A stretch of 64,000 bases of DNA from Pseudomonadota bacterium. Its GTDB lineage: Bacteria; Pseudomonadota; Alphaproteobacteria; Azospirillales; Azospirillaceae. This document shows, in pieces, positions 15,407-24,666 of the stretch (within the stretch, counting starts at the first letter, position 1; every line of letters starts with the position of its first letter). The stretch covers positions 248,001 to 312,000 of the forward strand of contig JAFAFA010000079.1 of the NCBI GenBank assembly GCA_023423695.1. Reading direction: 5' to 3'. The notes below the pieces were generated by a model. That model saw nothing but the letters and a program-made list of their open reading frames with translations. It ran no database searches and was not told the DNA's origin. The position numbers were made by a program, and so were the translations under genes.

Positions 15407-18367
15407 ATGGCGGGATATTTGACATCGATGCTGTCTGCTGCGTGCAGGATATTCGCCCGTATAGCACCGGGGGCGGTGCCACTGCTGTGGGCGTGCGCCG
15501 TATTGGCCGCCGGGCCGACGCGAAGCGATCCTTTTTTGCCGCTTTCCGCCTCACCTCTGGAAGCCGCCTTTTCCGCCCGCGCCGGCGAGCCGCTGCGTCA
15601 GTTCGGCTACGACCTGTTCTCCTCCGCCCGAGAGCCGGCGGCCACCGACGAAAGCGCACCCGGCGCCGTTCAGGGCGACTACGTACTGAACACCGGCGAC
15701 GCTGTGACCGTGACTCTCCGCGGCCAGAAGTCATTCAGCAAACGCTTCGCCATAGACCGCAACGGTCAGCTGGTGGTGGACGACCTGCGCCCGGTCACTG
15801 CCGCGGGCCTGTCGCTGGATGCCCTCCGGCGGGAACTTGCCGCTGCGGTCGCCGCGACCTGGCCCAACACCGAGGCCTTCGCCACCCTGGCGGAGGTTAG
15901 GCGGATCGGCGTCGTCGTCACCGGCGCCGTACGGCATCCCGGACGGCAGGAGGTCAGCGCCTTCGCCACCGCTCTCGATGCCCTGTCGGCGGCCGGCGGT
16001 GTGGAGCGGAGCGGCAGCTTGCGTGCCATCCGCCTGATGCGGGCAGGCGGCAGCATCGTCGTGGACCTGTACGCCCTGCAACTGGCCGGGGACGCGGGCA
16101 ATGCCGATCAGCCGCTGCGCGACGGCGACCGCCTGTTTATTCCGCCGCTGGGCGCCACGGTCGGTATCGGCGGACCGGTCAAGCGGCCGGGCATCTATGA
16201 GCTGCCGCCCGGCGGCAGCCAGTTGTCGGCCGCCGAATTGCGCGATCTGGCTGGCGGCGCGTTGCGACCCGGCCGCGCCCGGCTGCTGCGATTCGGCATC
16301 GGTCCGTCCGGCGAGGAGACGACCGAGGAGATCGGAGACGCCAATGCCCGCCGGTTCGGCGACGGCGACCTGCTGCTGATCGCCCCGCTGCGCGAGGACC
16401 GCCGGGATGATGTGCGGCTGGAGGGTCATGTCCTGCGCCCGGGTCCGCGCGCCCTTCCGCCGGCCGGAACCCTCGGCGGACTGCTCTCCCGCAGCGATCT
16501 ACGGCCCGCCCCCTATCTGCCTTTCGCGGCGCTGGAGACCACAGCCTCCCACACGGGTTCGCGCACCCTCCACCCGGTCGATCTCTCCGCCGTTCTGAAC
16601 GGGCGCGACCGCCGCCGGATGGCGGAGGGCGACATCCTCTATGTGCTGGGAGCGGAGGACATCGATTATCTGACAGCCGAGCCGGTGCTGGCTTTGCTTC
16701 GCGGTGAGCGGCAGCCGCCGGAGGACGCCTGCCCCGGTCTGGTCGCGCTGGCCCGCACCCTTGCCGCAGAACCCGATGGGCCGCTCGCCACCGGTCCGCA
16801 AGCGCGCGCCGCCGCCGGGCTGACCGGCTCACGCACGCCTTGTCCGCCGCTTTTCATCGCGGTGCCCGACCTTCTTCCCCTGGCGCTCCGCCATGCCGTG
16901 CTTCGGCTGTCCGGCGTCCCGCGCCCCGGCTTCTATCCGGTCGCGGGCGCCGCCAACGCGGCGAGCACCGGTGCCCGCGAGGCCATCGTCGAATCGGATG
17001 CACCGCAATACGAATTGCTGGGCCATGTTCGCCGTCCTGGCACACGGCGTCTGACCGCAGGATCGACCTTGCGCGGTGCCCTGGCGGAGGGGAAAGCCCT
17101 GAAGCGCGACGTCTATCCGCTGCTGGGGATCGTGGAGCGTTATGAACGGCGCAGCCTGACCCGCGCCTACCTGCCCTTCTCCCCGCAGGAGGTGGCGGCC
17201 GGGCGTGCCGACCGTGGACTTGTCGATGGTGACCGCATCCACCTGTTCGCCACCGACGACATTCGCAGTCTGGTGAAGCCCACCGACGTCGGCACAATTG
17301 GCAAATCCGCCGCATCGGCCGACGGAGACGCGGCGGACGAGCCGCCGATGCTGGCGGCATTGCTCGATCCCGCCATCGTCGCGCTGGTCGGCGAGCGGTC
17401 GGTGCAGGTGCGCGGCGCCGTCCGCGCCCCCGGCGGCTATCCGGTTGCCGACCGCACGCCGCTGTCCGCGCTGGTCGCCGTCGCGGGCGGGCTGTCGGCC
17501 GACGCCGATCCGACTGCGGCGGAGCTGACGGCTGCGACCGGCAGCCGCAACATCGTCGATCTCGGTCGCGATGGAGCGCACTTGGCAGGTCCCGGCGATG
17601 CGTTGCGGATCAATCCGCGGCCGCAGGCCCTTGAGTCGCGTGCCGTCGCCATCGACGGGGCGGTACGCCGGCCCGGCCGGTACGACATCGGCCGCAACGA
17701 GACGCTGTCCTCCCTGATCACACGGGCCGGCGGCCTGCTGGAGGATGCCTATCCGGCCGGAGCCATCCTTACCCGCGAGAGCGAACGCCGCCGTGAAAAG
17801 GACCAGTTCCAGCGTCAGGCGCGGGAACTGGAACGCACGCTGGCGCTGGAGGTGGAGAAGGGCGAGCCGGTAAAGGCGGAGAATGTCGCGTTGGCCCGGC
17901 AGCTTGCCGCCCAGCTTCGCGGAGCGGAACCGCTCGGCCGCGTGGTGGTGGAGGCGGATCCTGCGGTCCTGCGCACGCGCCCCGAGTTGGATCCGCTGCT
18001 GGAGCCCGACGACCGGATCGTGATCCCCAAGCGACCGCTGACCGTCGCGGTCGCCGGCGAGGTCCTGCACCCTACCGCGGCCCAGTTCGTCAGCGGTAAG
18101 AGCGCGGAAGTTTACCTGAGCGAGGCCGGAGGACCAACCCGTGATGCCGATACCGGCCGCAGTTTCCTGGTTCTGCCCGACGGCCGGGCGCGTCCGCTGG
18201 CCATGTCGTCCTGGAACCATCGGGTGGAGACGATTCCGCCCGGCTCCATCCTGGTGGTGCCGCGCGACCCGCGGCCCTTCGATGGGCTCGACGTCGCCAA
18301 GACCTTCGGCAACATCCTGAGCCAGCTTGCCATCACCGCCGCTTCCGTTTCGGTTATCACGCGATGA
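15407..18367 (+). CDS. Giant polysaccharide-export protein with many SLBB repeats
   Basis: A 986-residue Wza-related exporter. An N-terminal signal segment (about 12-38) is followed by the polysaccharide-export domain (about 88-165, GDYVLNTGDAVTVTLRGQKS). About seven SLBB-like repeats follow, each opening with a V-x-GxVxxPGxY motif: VVTGAVRHPGRQ, GGPVKRPGIYEL, LEGHVLRPGPRAL, LLGHVRRPGTRRL, VRGAVRAPGGYPV, IDGAVRRPGRYDI and AGEVLHPTAAQF. A coiled segment near 795-830 sits between the last two. Ordinary Wza is about 380 residues and a lipoprotein; here no good lipobox is seen. It overlaps the next gene as ATGA. Confidence 0.9.
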   Translation: MAGYLTSMLSAACRIFARIAPGAVPLLWACAVLAAGPTRSDPFLPLSASPLEAAFSARAGEPLRQFGYDLFSSAREPAATDESAPGAVQGDYVLNTGDAVTVTLRGQKSFSKRFAIDRNGQLVVDDLRPVTAAGLSLDALRRELAAAVAATWPNTEAFATLAEVRRIGVVVTGAVRHPGRQEVSAFATALDALSAAGGVERSGSLRAIRLMRAGGSIVVDLYALQLAGDAGNADQPLRDGDRLFIPPLGATVGIGGPVKRPGIYELPPGGSQLSAAELRDLAGGALRPGRARLLRFGIGPSGEETTEEIGDANARRFGDGDLLLIAPLREDRRDDVRLEGHVLRPGPRALPPAGTLGGLLSRSDLRPAPYLPFAALETTASHTGSRTLHPVDLSAVLNGRDRRRMAEGDILYVLGAEDIDYLTAEPVLALLRGERQPPEDACPGLVALARTLAAEPDGPLATGPQARAAAGLTGSRTPCPPLFIAVPDLLPLALRHAVLRLSGVPRPGFYPVAGAANAASTGAREAIVESDAPQYELLGHVRRPGTRRLTAGSTLRGALAEGKALKRDVYPLLGIVERYERRSLTRAYLPFSPQEVAAGRADRGLVDGDRIHLFATDDIRSLVKPTDVGTIGKSAASADGDAADEPPMLAALLDPAIVALVGERSVQVRGAVRAPGGYPVADRTPLSALVAVAGGLSADADPTAAELTAATGSRNIVDLGRDGAHLAGPGDALRINPRPQALESRAVAIDGAVRRPGRYDIGRNETLSSLITRAGGLLEDAYPAGAILTRESERRREKDQFQRQARELERTLALEVEKGEPVKAENVALARQLAAQLRGAEPLGRVVVEADPAVLRTRPELDPLLEPDDRIVIPKRPLTVAVAGEVLHPTAAQFVSGKSAEVYLSEAGGPTRDADTGRSFLVLPDGRARPLAMSSWNHRVETIPPGSILVVPRDPRPFDGLDVAKTFGNILSQLAITAASVSVITR

Positions 18368-19158
18368 CCGCGGCTCCCCCTCCCCGACTCGCCATCCTGA
18401 CCGTGGTCCGTAACGACCGCGCCGGCTTGATCGACACCCATGACAGCTTGCGGAGGCAGTTGGGGCCGCAGGTCGCCTGGCTGGTCGCCGACGGCGGATC
18501 CACCGACGGTACCGCGGAATGGCTGACGGACAACGCCCATCTGCCGGTCTGGTGGCGCTCCGCCCCGGACCGGGGACTCTATGCGGCGATGAACGATGGG
18601 CTCGATGCCGCCCGGCGTCTCGGCTTCAGCCATGTGCTGTTTCTGAATGCCGGCGACCGGCTGGCCGCGGCGGACAGCGCCATCCGATTGCTGCAGGCCG
18701 CCGGTCGCCGTCCTGGTGCCGCCCTTTTCTACGGCGACGCGCTGGAACGGCAGAGCGACGGACGTATCCTGTTGAAGCGCGCGCGGTCCCACCGTTGGGC
18801 GCCTTTCGGCATGTTCACGCACCATCAGGCCATGATCTACAGCGTACCGGCGCTCTCCGGTCTTCATTTCGATCCTGCATTCAGGATCGCGGCCGATTAT
18901 GCCTTCACGCTGGCCGCCCTGAGTCGCGGTCCGGCGGTCCGGCTGCGCTGGCCCGTCTGCGTGTTCGCCGCCGGCGGGCTGTCGCAACGTGACGCTGCCG
19001 CGGGCCGGCGCGAACAGGAAGCGATTCGACGCAAGCAGTTGGGGCAGGGTCCGACGCGCGCGGCGGCAATTTCCGCACTGCAACGAGTCGCGCTGGCGCT
19101 GCGTCAGCATTTTCCCACGGCTTACGCGAAATTACGTTTCCGATGCCCGGAAACTTAA
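18364..19158 (+). CDS. Family 2 glycosyltransferase
   Basis: A 264-residue GT-A glycosyltransferase. The N-terminus has the nucleotide-sugar fold LAILTVVRNDRAGL, the WLVADGGSTDGT segment, and the metal-binding region LFLNAGDRL in place of the usual DxD. The middle segment FTHHQAMIYSVPAL resembles colanic-acid-type GT2 enzymes (WcaE/WcaA-like). Its ATG overlaps the stop of the SLBB exporter, so it is co-translated with the export gene and presumably acts on the same polysaccharide. No promoter separates the two. Confidence 0.88.
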   Translation: MTAAPPPRLAILTVVRNDRAGLIDTHDSLRRQLGPQVAWLVADGGSTDGTAEWLTDNAHLPVWWRSAPDRGLYAAMNDGLDAARRLGFSHVLFLNAGDRLAAADSAIRLLQAAGRRPGAALFYGDALERQSDGRILLKRARSHRWAPFGMFTHHQAMIYSVPALSGLHFDPAFRIAADYAFTLAALSRGPAVRLRWPVCVFAAGGLSQRDAAAGRREQEAIRRKQLGQGPTRAAAISALQRVALALRQHFPTAYAKLRFRCPET

Positions 19159-19200
19159 TGTCTTTCGTGCTCTACCTCTCACTTCCACCCAAACGGACCA

Positions 19201-19228
19201 TTGATGCGCACAATTGGTTGCATAGAAT
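19201..19228 (+). promoter_or_regulatory. Probable sigma-70 promoter of the XRE regulator
   Basis: TTGATG (19201-19206) and TAGAAT (19223-19228) with a 16-bp spacer lie 65 bp upstream of the XRE start in a locally AT-rich stretch. The hexamers match the consensus at 4 and 5 of 6 positions. Confidence 0.5.
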
Positions 19229-19292
19229 TTACTTTCTGAACTAAGCATTCTCGCGGCGCCTTCCCTTCGGCTTTCCCTTAGAGGTACGACTT

Positions 19293-19760
19293 ATGAGCGC
19301 GACCAAGACCAAACTCGCCCCCGCCCACACCCTATCGCGCCGCGGCGAAGGTCCCAATCCCATCGACATCCATGTCGGTGCCCGCCTGCGGCTTCGCCGC
19401 ACCCTGCTCGGCCTGAGCCAGGAGAAGCTGGGCGAAGCGGTCGGGATCACTTTCCAGCAACTGCAGAAGTACGAGCGAGGATCGAACCGCATCAGCGCCA
19501 GCCGCCTCTACAACCTCTCCCAGGTTCTGGGTGTGCCGGTCAGCTACTTCTTCGACGACATGCCGTCTCCCGACCAGATCGCCGCCGAGACACCGGCCGA
19601 AAGCGCGAGCGAGACCGACGAGTTCGAATCGATGGCCCGCCGTGAAACGCTGGAGCTGGTCCGTGCCTATTACCGGATCGAGGATCCGGGCGTGCGCAAA
19701 CGTACATTCGACCTGCTGAAGGCGCTGGGCGGCGACCGCATCGCGCTGGTCGAGGAATAA
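19293..19760 (+). CDS. XRE-family transcriptional regulator
   Basis: A 155-residue regulator with a Cro/C1-type helix-turn-helix around residues 28-85 (LRLRRTLLGLSQEKLGEAVG, then QLQKYERGSNRISASRLYNL). The C-terminal part (about 105-150, MARRETLELVRAYYRIEDPG) is the helical domain found in a widespread alphaproteobacterial XRE group. A GAGGT ribosome binding site precedes the ATG. It lies inside the polysaccharide locus between the export genes and the converging glycosyltransferase operon, so control of that locus is plausible. Its last 91 bp overlap the 3' end of the glycosyltransferase on the other strand. Confidence 0.92.
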   Translation: MSATKTKLAPAHTLSRRGEGPNPIDIHVGARLRLRRTLLGLSQEKLGEAVGITFQQLQKYERGSNRISASRLYNLSQVLGVPVSYFFDDMPSPDQIAAETPAESASETDEFESMARRETLELVRAYYRIEDPGVRKRTFDLLKALGGDRIALVEE

Positions 19761-20653
19761 GGGCCGGGCGAAGGGGAGCAGCCCGACGGAAGGCGTGCGG
19801 CGGAAGCCTGCGCCTGAACGGCAGCCCGCATCTTGAGCCCGACCTGCCAGTAGTAGAACGCGCGTCCCAACGCGTGATCGAGCCCTGCGGTGCCGTCGAG
19901 GACGCCCAGGCGCAGCACATAGGCATGCAGGAAGGCCCAGAGCGGACGGCCGGGCAGGCGCTGAAACAATCGCTTCAGCGTCCGCCGGCTCAGGACTCCG
20001 ACATCGCCCGGCTCGCCGTCGATCAGCCGGTCCATCCGGCCGTCGGCGCGCAAGGCCGCCTCCCAGTCGGAATAGCGGTTGTGCCGGTCGAACCAGGCGG
20101 ACGGCGGTTTGGCGTCGCCATGATCTATCGGGTGCCGCAGCCGCCCTGTGGTGCCGGCGACCTGCGGCTGGTAATGCCCCTCGACCTCCCACATGGCGGT
20201 GACGTCCAGGTCTGGCTGATCGGGAAAGCGGACGTGGCGGCGGTCGAACAGGGCCAGCTTGCGGTTCCAGCAGCCGAAGCGAAGCGCACGGCCGCGCAGG
20301 ACCGGTCGGCCGTCGATCCAATAGGCGGCATGACGCGGACCGCCGGCCATCAGCTCGGCGATCTCTTCGACCAGCGCCTCAGTCGGCCGTTCGTCCGCAT
20401 CGACGAACAGCACCCAGTCATGGGCCAGCGGCAGACTGTCCAGGCACCATTGCTTCTTCTTCGGATACCGGCCGTTCCAGCGGAAGGGCACCACCCGTGC
20501 GCCGAGGGATCGGGCGATGTCCGGCGTGCCGTCGTCGCTGCCGCTGTCGACGACGAAACACTCGGCAAAGCGGGCCAGCGCCGTCAGGCAAGGGACGAGG
20601 TTCACGGCTTCGTTGCGGGTCATCACCACGACGGAAACGGGGATCGGAGTCAT
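19670..20653 (-). CDS. Family 2 glycosyltransferase (LpsA/WaaE-like), extended C-terminus
   Basis: A 327-residue GT2 with VVVMTRNEAVNL at the N-terminus, FVVDSGSDDGT, and the DADERP metal site near residue 87. The QWCLDSLPLAHDWVLFVDAD stretch is typical of the WaaE/KdtX group. The family part ends near residue 287 (GLKMRAAVQAQ); the last ~35 residues are Ser/Arg/Pro-rich and read antisense through the XRE gene. This suggests that an earlier stop was lost. Its ATG overlaps the stop of the Wzz-like gene (ATGA), so it is the last gene of a five-gene operon. Confidence 0.87.
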   Translation of the reverse strand: MTPIPVSVVVMTRNEAVNLVPCLTALARFAECFVVDSGSDDGTPDIARSLGARVVPFRWNGRYPKKKQWCLDSLPLAHDWVLFVDADERPTEALVEEIAELMAGGPRHAAYWIDGRPVLRGRALRFGCWNRKLALFDRRHVRFPDQPDLDVTAMWEVEGHYQPQVAGTTGRLRHPIDHGDAKPPSAWFDRHNRYSDWEAALRADGRMDRLIDGEPGDVGVLSRRTLKRLFQRLPGRPLWAFLHAYVLRLGVLDGTAGLDHALGRAFYYWQVGLKMRAAVQAQASAARLPSGCSPSPGPYSSTSAMRSPPSAFSRSNVRLRTPGSSIR

Positions 20654-21630
20654 CGCGCCGCCTCCCCTGCCCGCGTATCCCGCAGGGCGTGGCGGGCCGA
20701 CAGGCAGAAGCAGGCGGCGATCAAACCGGCCATGCCCGCCAGCGGCACCACCACCGCCGGGTTCGGCCAGTCCGGCAGGGCCGCGGCACCGGGCGGCTGG
20801 ATCATGTCGGCGGCAAAGGGCAGATCGACCCCGATCATCATCGCCACGCGCTCCTGATCCAGCAGCAGGTCGCTCAAGGCCTGCCGATGCTCGGCCACGG
20901 TGACGGCACGCAGCCGGTCCTTGATGTGGGCAATCTGGGCAGCGCTACGCCGGGCCGCCTCCGCCCGCAAATGGGCGTCGGTGGCCGCAGCGACGCGGCC
21001 CAGCAGGTCGAGAGCCGTCGCGCGGTCGGAATGGCGCAACGTGATCCGCCGCATCGGACCCGACCGCAGCATGTCGATCACCAGACGGTCGCGCAGGGCG
21101 CGCGCCACCCGCTCCCCATCCGGTTCCACCCAATCCTGCCGGCCGACCAGCGCCAGCATTGCGCGCTTCACCGCCGGAACCATTCCGGGGGGCGGGCGCC
21201 ATCGCTGCGTTTCCGCATCCCAACGGTCGGGGAACAGGGCCTGCAGCAGCCTGGAATCGCGCGCCAGTTGCTCCGCCACCGGGCTGGAACCGAAAAGCTC
21301 GAGATAACGGGCGAAGTCCGACAGCGATTCGTCTCCGGCCCCAGGTTCGGCCATCGCGGCGGAGTCGCGTCCGCTCAGCATGGGCACGCGCGCACCCATG
21401 GCGGCAGAACCGACCCTGGCTGTCGGGCCGATCACCATCGCCGCCGTATAAGCCGGCGTAACCAGCCACAGGGCGCTAACCGCAAGCGCAATACCGCCGA
21501 GCCCGCCGACAAGGAGCCAGCGCCAGCCCTGACGCAGCACGCGAACGACGCTGCGCAGTTCGCTCTCCCCACCCGTGGCGGGGAGCCGCAGCGTCATGGC
21601 ATCAGGTTGGGCCAGCGCGCCGTCAGGCAT
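20650..21630 (-). CDS. Wzz-like chain-length determinant protein
   Basis: A 326-residue inner-membrane protein of the polysaccharide co-polymerase type. The N-terminal membrane segment is about 38-60 (WLLVGGLGGIALAVSALWLV) and the C-terminal one about 290-312 (PAVVVPLAGMAGLIAACFCL). Between them is a helical periplasmic domain. The Pro-rich PDWPNPAVVVPLAG before the second segment is the family hallmark. There is no C-terminal tyrosine-kinase domain. The ATG at 21630 overlaps the stop of the preceding GT4 gene by 8 bp; an internal ATG at 21597 is also possible. Confidence 0.85.
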   Translation of the reverse strand: MPDGALAQPDAMTLRLPATGGESELRSVVRVLRQGWRWLLVGGLGGIALAVSALWLVTPAYTAAMVIGPTARVGSAAMGARVPMLSGRDSAAMAEPGAGDESLSDFARYLELFGSSPVAEQLARDSRLLQALFPDRWDAETQRWRPPPGMVPAVKRAMLALVGRQDWVEPDGERVARALRDRLVIDMLRSGPMRRITLRHSDRATALDLLGRVAAATDAHLRAEAARRSAAQIAHIKDRLRAVTVAEHRQALSDLLLDQERVAMMIGVDLPFAADMIQPPGAAALPDWPNPAVVVPLAGMAGLIAACFCLSARHALRDTRAGEAAR

Positions 21631-22888
21631 GGGGCAGCGGCCTTGCCATCATGGGCCGGGAGATCCGCCGCGCCGGCACAAGGTGTTCGGCGATCCCGGC
21701 GAAAGCGGTGGCGGCTCGATCGGCCGTCCATACCGCGGATCGGCTGGCGGCATGCGCGCCTTCCGCCGCGCAGCGCACCGGATCGGCGGCATAGGAGCGG
21801 ACCGCATCGGCGATGGCAGCACCGTCGAACGGGTCGATGACCAGTCCACAGCCGGCAACCCGCGCGGCGGCCTCGCTCCCCGGCGGACCAAGGAACAGAC
21901 AGGGTCGGCCCGCCGCCTGGACGCCGGCCAGCTTGCTCGGCACAAGCATCCCTTCCGCCGCCGGGTGCATCGTCACGAGATGCAGATCGGCGGCGGACAA
22001 GCTCTCCGCCAGCCGGTCGGCCGGCTGCCAGGGCAGGCGCCGCAGGTTGCGCAGGCCACGGCGTCGCGCCTCCTCCTCCACCGCCGCAAATCCCCGTCCT
22101 TCCCCGGTCAGCACGAACAGAACACCGGGGTCGCTGTCCTGCAGCCGCGCCGCCGCCTCCAGCACGCCGTCCATCGGGTGGGCGAGGCCGAGCGTGCCGG
22201 AATAGGCGACCAGAAAGCGGTTCTCCCCCTCCTCCACCCCCAAAGAACTGCGGAACCCGCTCCTGTCCTCGGGCAGAGGGCGGATGGCGGAATCGGGCCA
22301 ATTGGGCAGAAGGCACAGCCGCTCCTCCTTAACGCCCATGGCTGCGATCCGGTCACGCATGCAGCGTCCGATTGCGATCACACCGTCGTGACGGCGGAGA
22401 GACCGGGCCATGCCCATCCCGGCAAGGCGGCGGAGCATCGACGGCATCCGCACCCCCAGCACCGGCAACAGATCGGGGTAAAGATCCTGACACCAGTGCA
22501 GCGATGCCGCGCCGTGGCGTGCCGCCAGCATCGGCCCGGCCAGCGCGAGCATCGGGGGGTCGGTCATCGTCACCACCACGTCGTGACGAGGCAGGCGTAG
22601 GGCTAGTCCGGTCAGACGGCACAGCGACTCGAGATAGGCACGGGCATCCGGCCGCTCCCCCTCCGGAACGCTGCCGCCGGTCCGGTGGAGCGCAATGCCG
22701 CCCGGCGCACCAGCCGACGACTCCGTGCCGTCCGCGACCACCGTGACCCGCCAGCCCGCAGTCGCCATGCGGGTCGCCAGATCATGGAGGCAACGCCCGG
22801 TCGCCCCACGGTCCGGCGGGAACACCCGATTGACGAACAGGATGGAGGGACAGCCGAGCGTCACAGCGCACCAAAGCCTGAATTGCAC
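21623..22888 (-). CDS. Family 4 glycosyltransferase
   Basis: A 421-residue GT-B glycosyltransferase. The N-terminal domain has SILFVNRVFPPDRGATGRCL. The C-terminal domain carries the nucleotide-sugar-binding features VAYSGTLGLAHPMDG and the E-rich loop MHPAAEGMLVPSKLAGVQAAG. It closely resembles the WbuB-type GT4 family. The start is a GTG at 22888 or another GTG at 22864; neither has a strong ribosome binding site, so translation probably depends on the gene upstream, which ends 19 bp earlier. Confidence 0.88.
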   Translation of the reverse strand: MQFRLWCAVTLGCPSILFVNRVFPPDRGATGRCLHDLATRMATAGWRVTVVADGTESSAGAPGGIALHRTGGSVPEGERPDARAYLESLCRLTGLALRLPRHDVVVTMTDPPMLALAGPMLAARHGAASLHWCQDLYPDLLPVLGVRMPSMLRRLAGMGMARSLRRHDGVIAIGRCMRDRIAAMGVKEERLCLLPNWPDSAIRPLPEDRSGFRSSLGVEEGENRFLVAYSGTLGLAHPMDGVLEAAARLQDSDPGVLFVLTGEGRGFAAVEEEARRRGLRNLRRLPWQPADRLAESLSAADLHLVTMHPAAEGMLVPSKLAGVQAAGRPCLFLGPPGSEAAARVAGCGLVIDPFDGAAIADAVRSYAADPVRCAAEGAHAASRSAVWTADRAATAFAGIAEHLVPARRISRPMMARPLPHA

Positions 22889-22907
22889 GCGGAAGTATGC
22901 TTTGGCT

Positions 22908-24131
22908 CTACGTCTTGGACAACCCTTTCCTGAGTTCGGATCTCAAAAGCATCAACGACAGGATGACGCCGGTGTCGAGATACTTGAAGCTGGTGTGGAG
23001 GCAGAGCGCCATCAGCAGCGGCGGCACCACCGCCATGGCCAGTGGCGGATCCTCCGCCAGCAGGCGGCGCCAGGGACGAACCAGGGCGCACAGATAGGCT
23101 GCGAGCGCCAGCATGCCCAGAAGCCCGGTCTTCAACAGGCTGTAGCTGACCAGCGTGTGGGTGTAGCTGACCCTCCATCCGCCGACGGCCGGATTGGCGA
23201 TGCGTGCTCCCCACCCTTCGCCGAACAGCAGGGCCCAGGGGGACGAGACGGCATGGTCGATCACCGCCGCCGCTTCCTCCCAGCGCGTGTTGGCCCCGGT
23301 CAGCCGGGTCTTCTCCGCCACCTGTTGCCAGGCGCCGACCAGCGCATCCCCGACGGCCAGACCGACGAAACCGGTTGCCAGCAGCAACGGCACCGCCAGC
23401 CAGGGGCGTCGCCGCACCCACCATAGGGCCACCATCGTCAGAGACAGAGCCGCAAGCCCCAGGGCGGTGCGGTGGACGGCTCCAGCCAAAGCGCCGAGGC
23501 AGAGCGCTCCGCCGGCGGCGCAGGCGAATGCCGCGATCCAGCGCCTGAACGATCCCCCGACCGCCACCAACGAAAGCGCCAGCGCCGGCAACGCCACCGC
23601 CGCGAACAGAACCGATGGGGCATTCAGCAGATAGGCGCCCCCGTCCGCCATCGCCCGCGTGCCGATGGCACCAAATCCCCAATCCGCCTGCTTCCACCAG
23701 CGTAAGGCCAGCAGAAGCCCGGCAAGCATCAGCCCACCCGCCAGAAGGCGCACCCCCCAGGCTCCGGCGCACCGCAACACGGGAACCAGCAGCACGGGCA
23801 GGAACAGATAGAACAGCGGCACCACATCGCGCAGGATGTCCGCCGCCTCCCAACCCAGCGCCGCCCCGCGCAGCAGCGGCACCCAGAGCAGCCAGCCCAG
23901 CGCCGCGACCGCCACAACCATCCAGGCCGGCTCATCCGAGTCGCGCAGGGCGTGTCCGGTTGCGACCCTCAGAAGCCGCCTCCAGCCGACGGACAGCAGG
24001 ATCAGCAGACCGATGGCGGCCTCGCCCCAGCGCAGGGACGGCGGTGCCGGAACGCTGACGCCGCCATACAGCAGCAGCGCCGCCGCCATGGCCGACGCCG
24101 AAGCCAGGCGCAGTCCGGTCGCGGCGGTCAC
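22908..24131 (-). CDS. O-antigen ligase / polymerase-like membrane protein
   Basis: A 407-residue polytopic membrane protein with roughly ten to twelve hydrophobic segments. The large hydrophilic loop around residues 265-330 contains GANTRWEEAAAVIDHAVSS and YTHTLVSYSLLKTG. Wzy polymerases and WaaL ligases have their active-site loop in this position. Sequence alone does not say whether it polymerises or ligates the polysaccharide. Translation starts at GTG 24131. It lies second in the minus-strand polysaccharide operon. Confidence 0.8.
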   Translation of the reverse strand: MTAATGLRLASASAMAAALLLYGGVSVPAPPSLRWGEAAIGLLILLSVGWRRLLRVATGHALRDSDEPAWMVVAVAALGWLLWVPLLRGAALGWEAADILRDVVPLFYLFLPVLLVPVLRCAGAWGVRLLAGGLMLAGLLLALRWWKQADWGFGAIGTRAMADGGAYLLNAPSVLFAAVALPALALSLVAVGGSFRRWIAAFACAAGGALCLGALAGAVHRTALGLAALSLTMVALWWVRRRPWLAVPLLLATGFVGLAVGDALVGAWQQVAEKTRLTGANTRWEEAAAVIDHAVSSPWALLFGEGWGARIANPAVGGWRVSYTHTLVSYSLLKTGLLGMLALAAYLCALVRPWRRLLAEDPPLAMAVVPPLLMALCLHTSFKYLDTGVILSLMLLRSELRKGLSKT

Positions 24132-24162
24132 CGCCGCACCGGCGGTGACGCGTCGGCGCCGG

Positions 24163-24666
24163 TCAGGCCCAGCGCTGTTCGGCGCGATCCAACCGGTAGA
24201 ACAGCCCTTCCTGCGGACGAAGACGCAGGGTTCCGGTGAGGGTCACCGGCTCCCGCGTGGCGGGCAGCGCGATGGCGGAATGGACGTGCATCATGCTGGC
24301 CGGACCGGGGCTTTCGCAGGCGGGACAGCCCATGGGGTTGGCGGACAGGATGAAGCGGTTGTGGGTGGTGCCGCCGGTCAACGGAACCATGAAGCCGCGG
24401 ACGGTGACGGTACGGCCTTCCAATGCCGAAACCTTGACCGGAAACTGCGGATCGCCGCCAAGGCCCCCCAGCCGGACCGCACCAAGATCGCGCCACAGCG
24501 CCGTGGTTTCGTCCAGCGGCAGGTGGAAGGGGCCGGCGGGGTGGTTGGGCGCATCCGGCGTGCCGGCAGCCCACACGGCCCAACCGGCGACGGGTGCCAG
24601 CGCAAGCGGCAACAAGATCTGGCGCCGGCCGGGCATGGCCGCGCCAAGACGGATGGCGGTGTTCAT
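24163..24666 (-). CDS. Exported DUF3299-like protein
   Basis: A 167-residue protein with a signal peptide or N-terminal anchor (about 15-40, RRQILLPLALAPVAGWAVWA). The core has GRTVTVRGFMVPLTGG, FILSANPMGCPACESPGPAS and MMHVHSAIALPATREPVTLT, resembling the DUF3299 periplasmic family, with a CPAC pair that could bind metal or form a disulfide. The start at 24666 has a good ribosome binding site (GGGGAGAA). It opens the polysaccharide operon, 31 bp before the ligase-like gene. Its link to polysaccharide is by position only. Confidence 0.7.
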   Translation of the reverse strand: MNTAIRLGAAMPGRRQILLPLALAPVAGWAVWAAGTPDAPNHPAGPFHLPLDETTALWRDLGAVRLGGLGGDPQFPVKVSALEGRTVTVRGFMVPLTGGTTHNRFILSANPMGCPACESPGPASMMHVHSAIALPATREPVTLTGTLRLRPQEGLFYRLDRAEQRWA

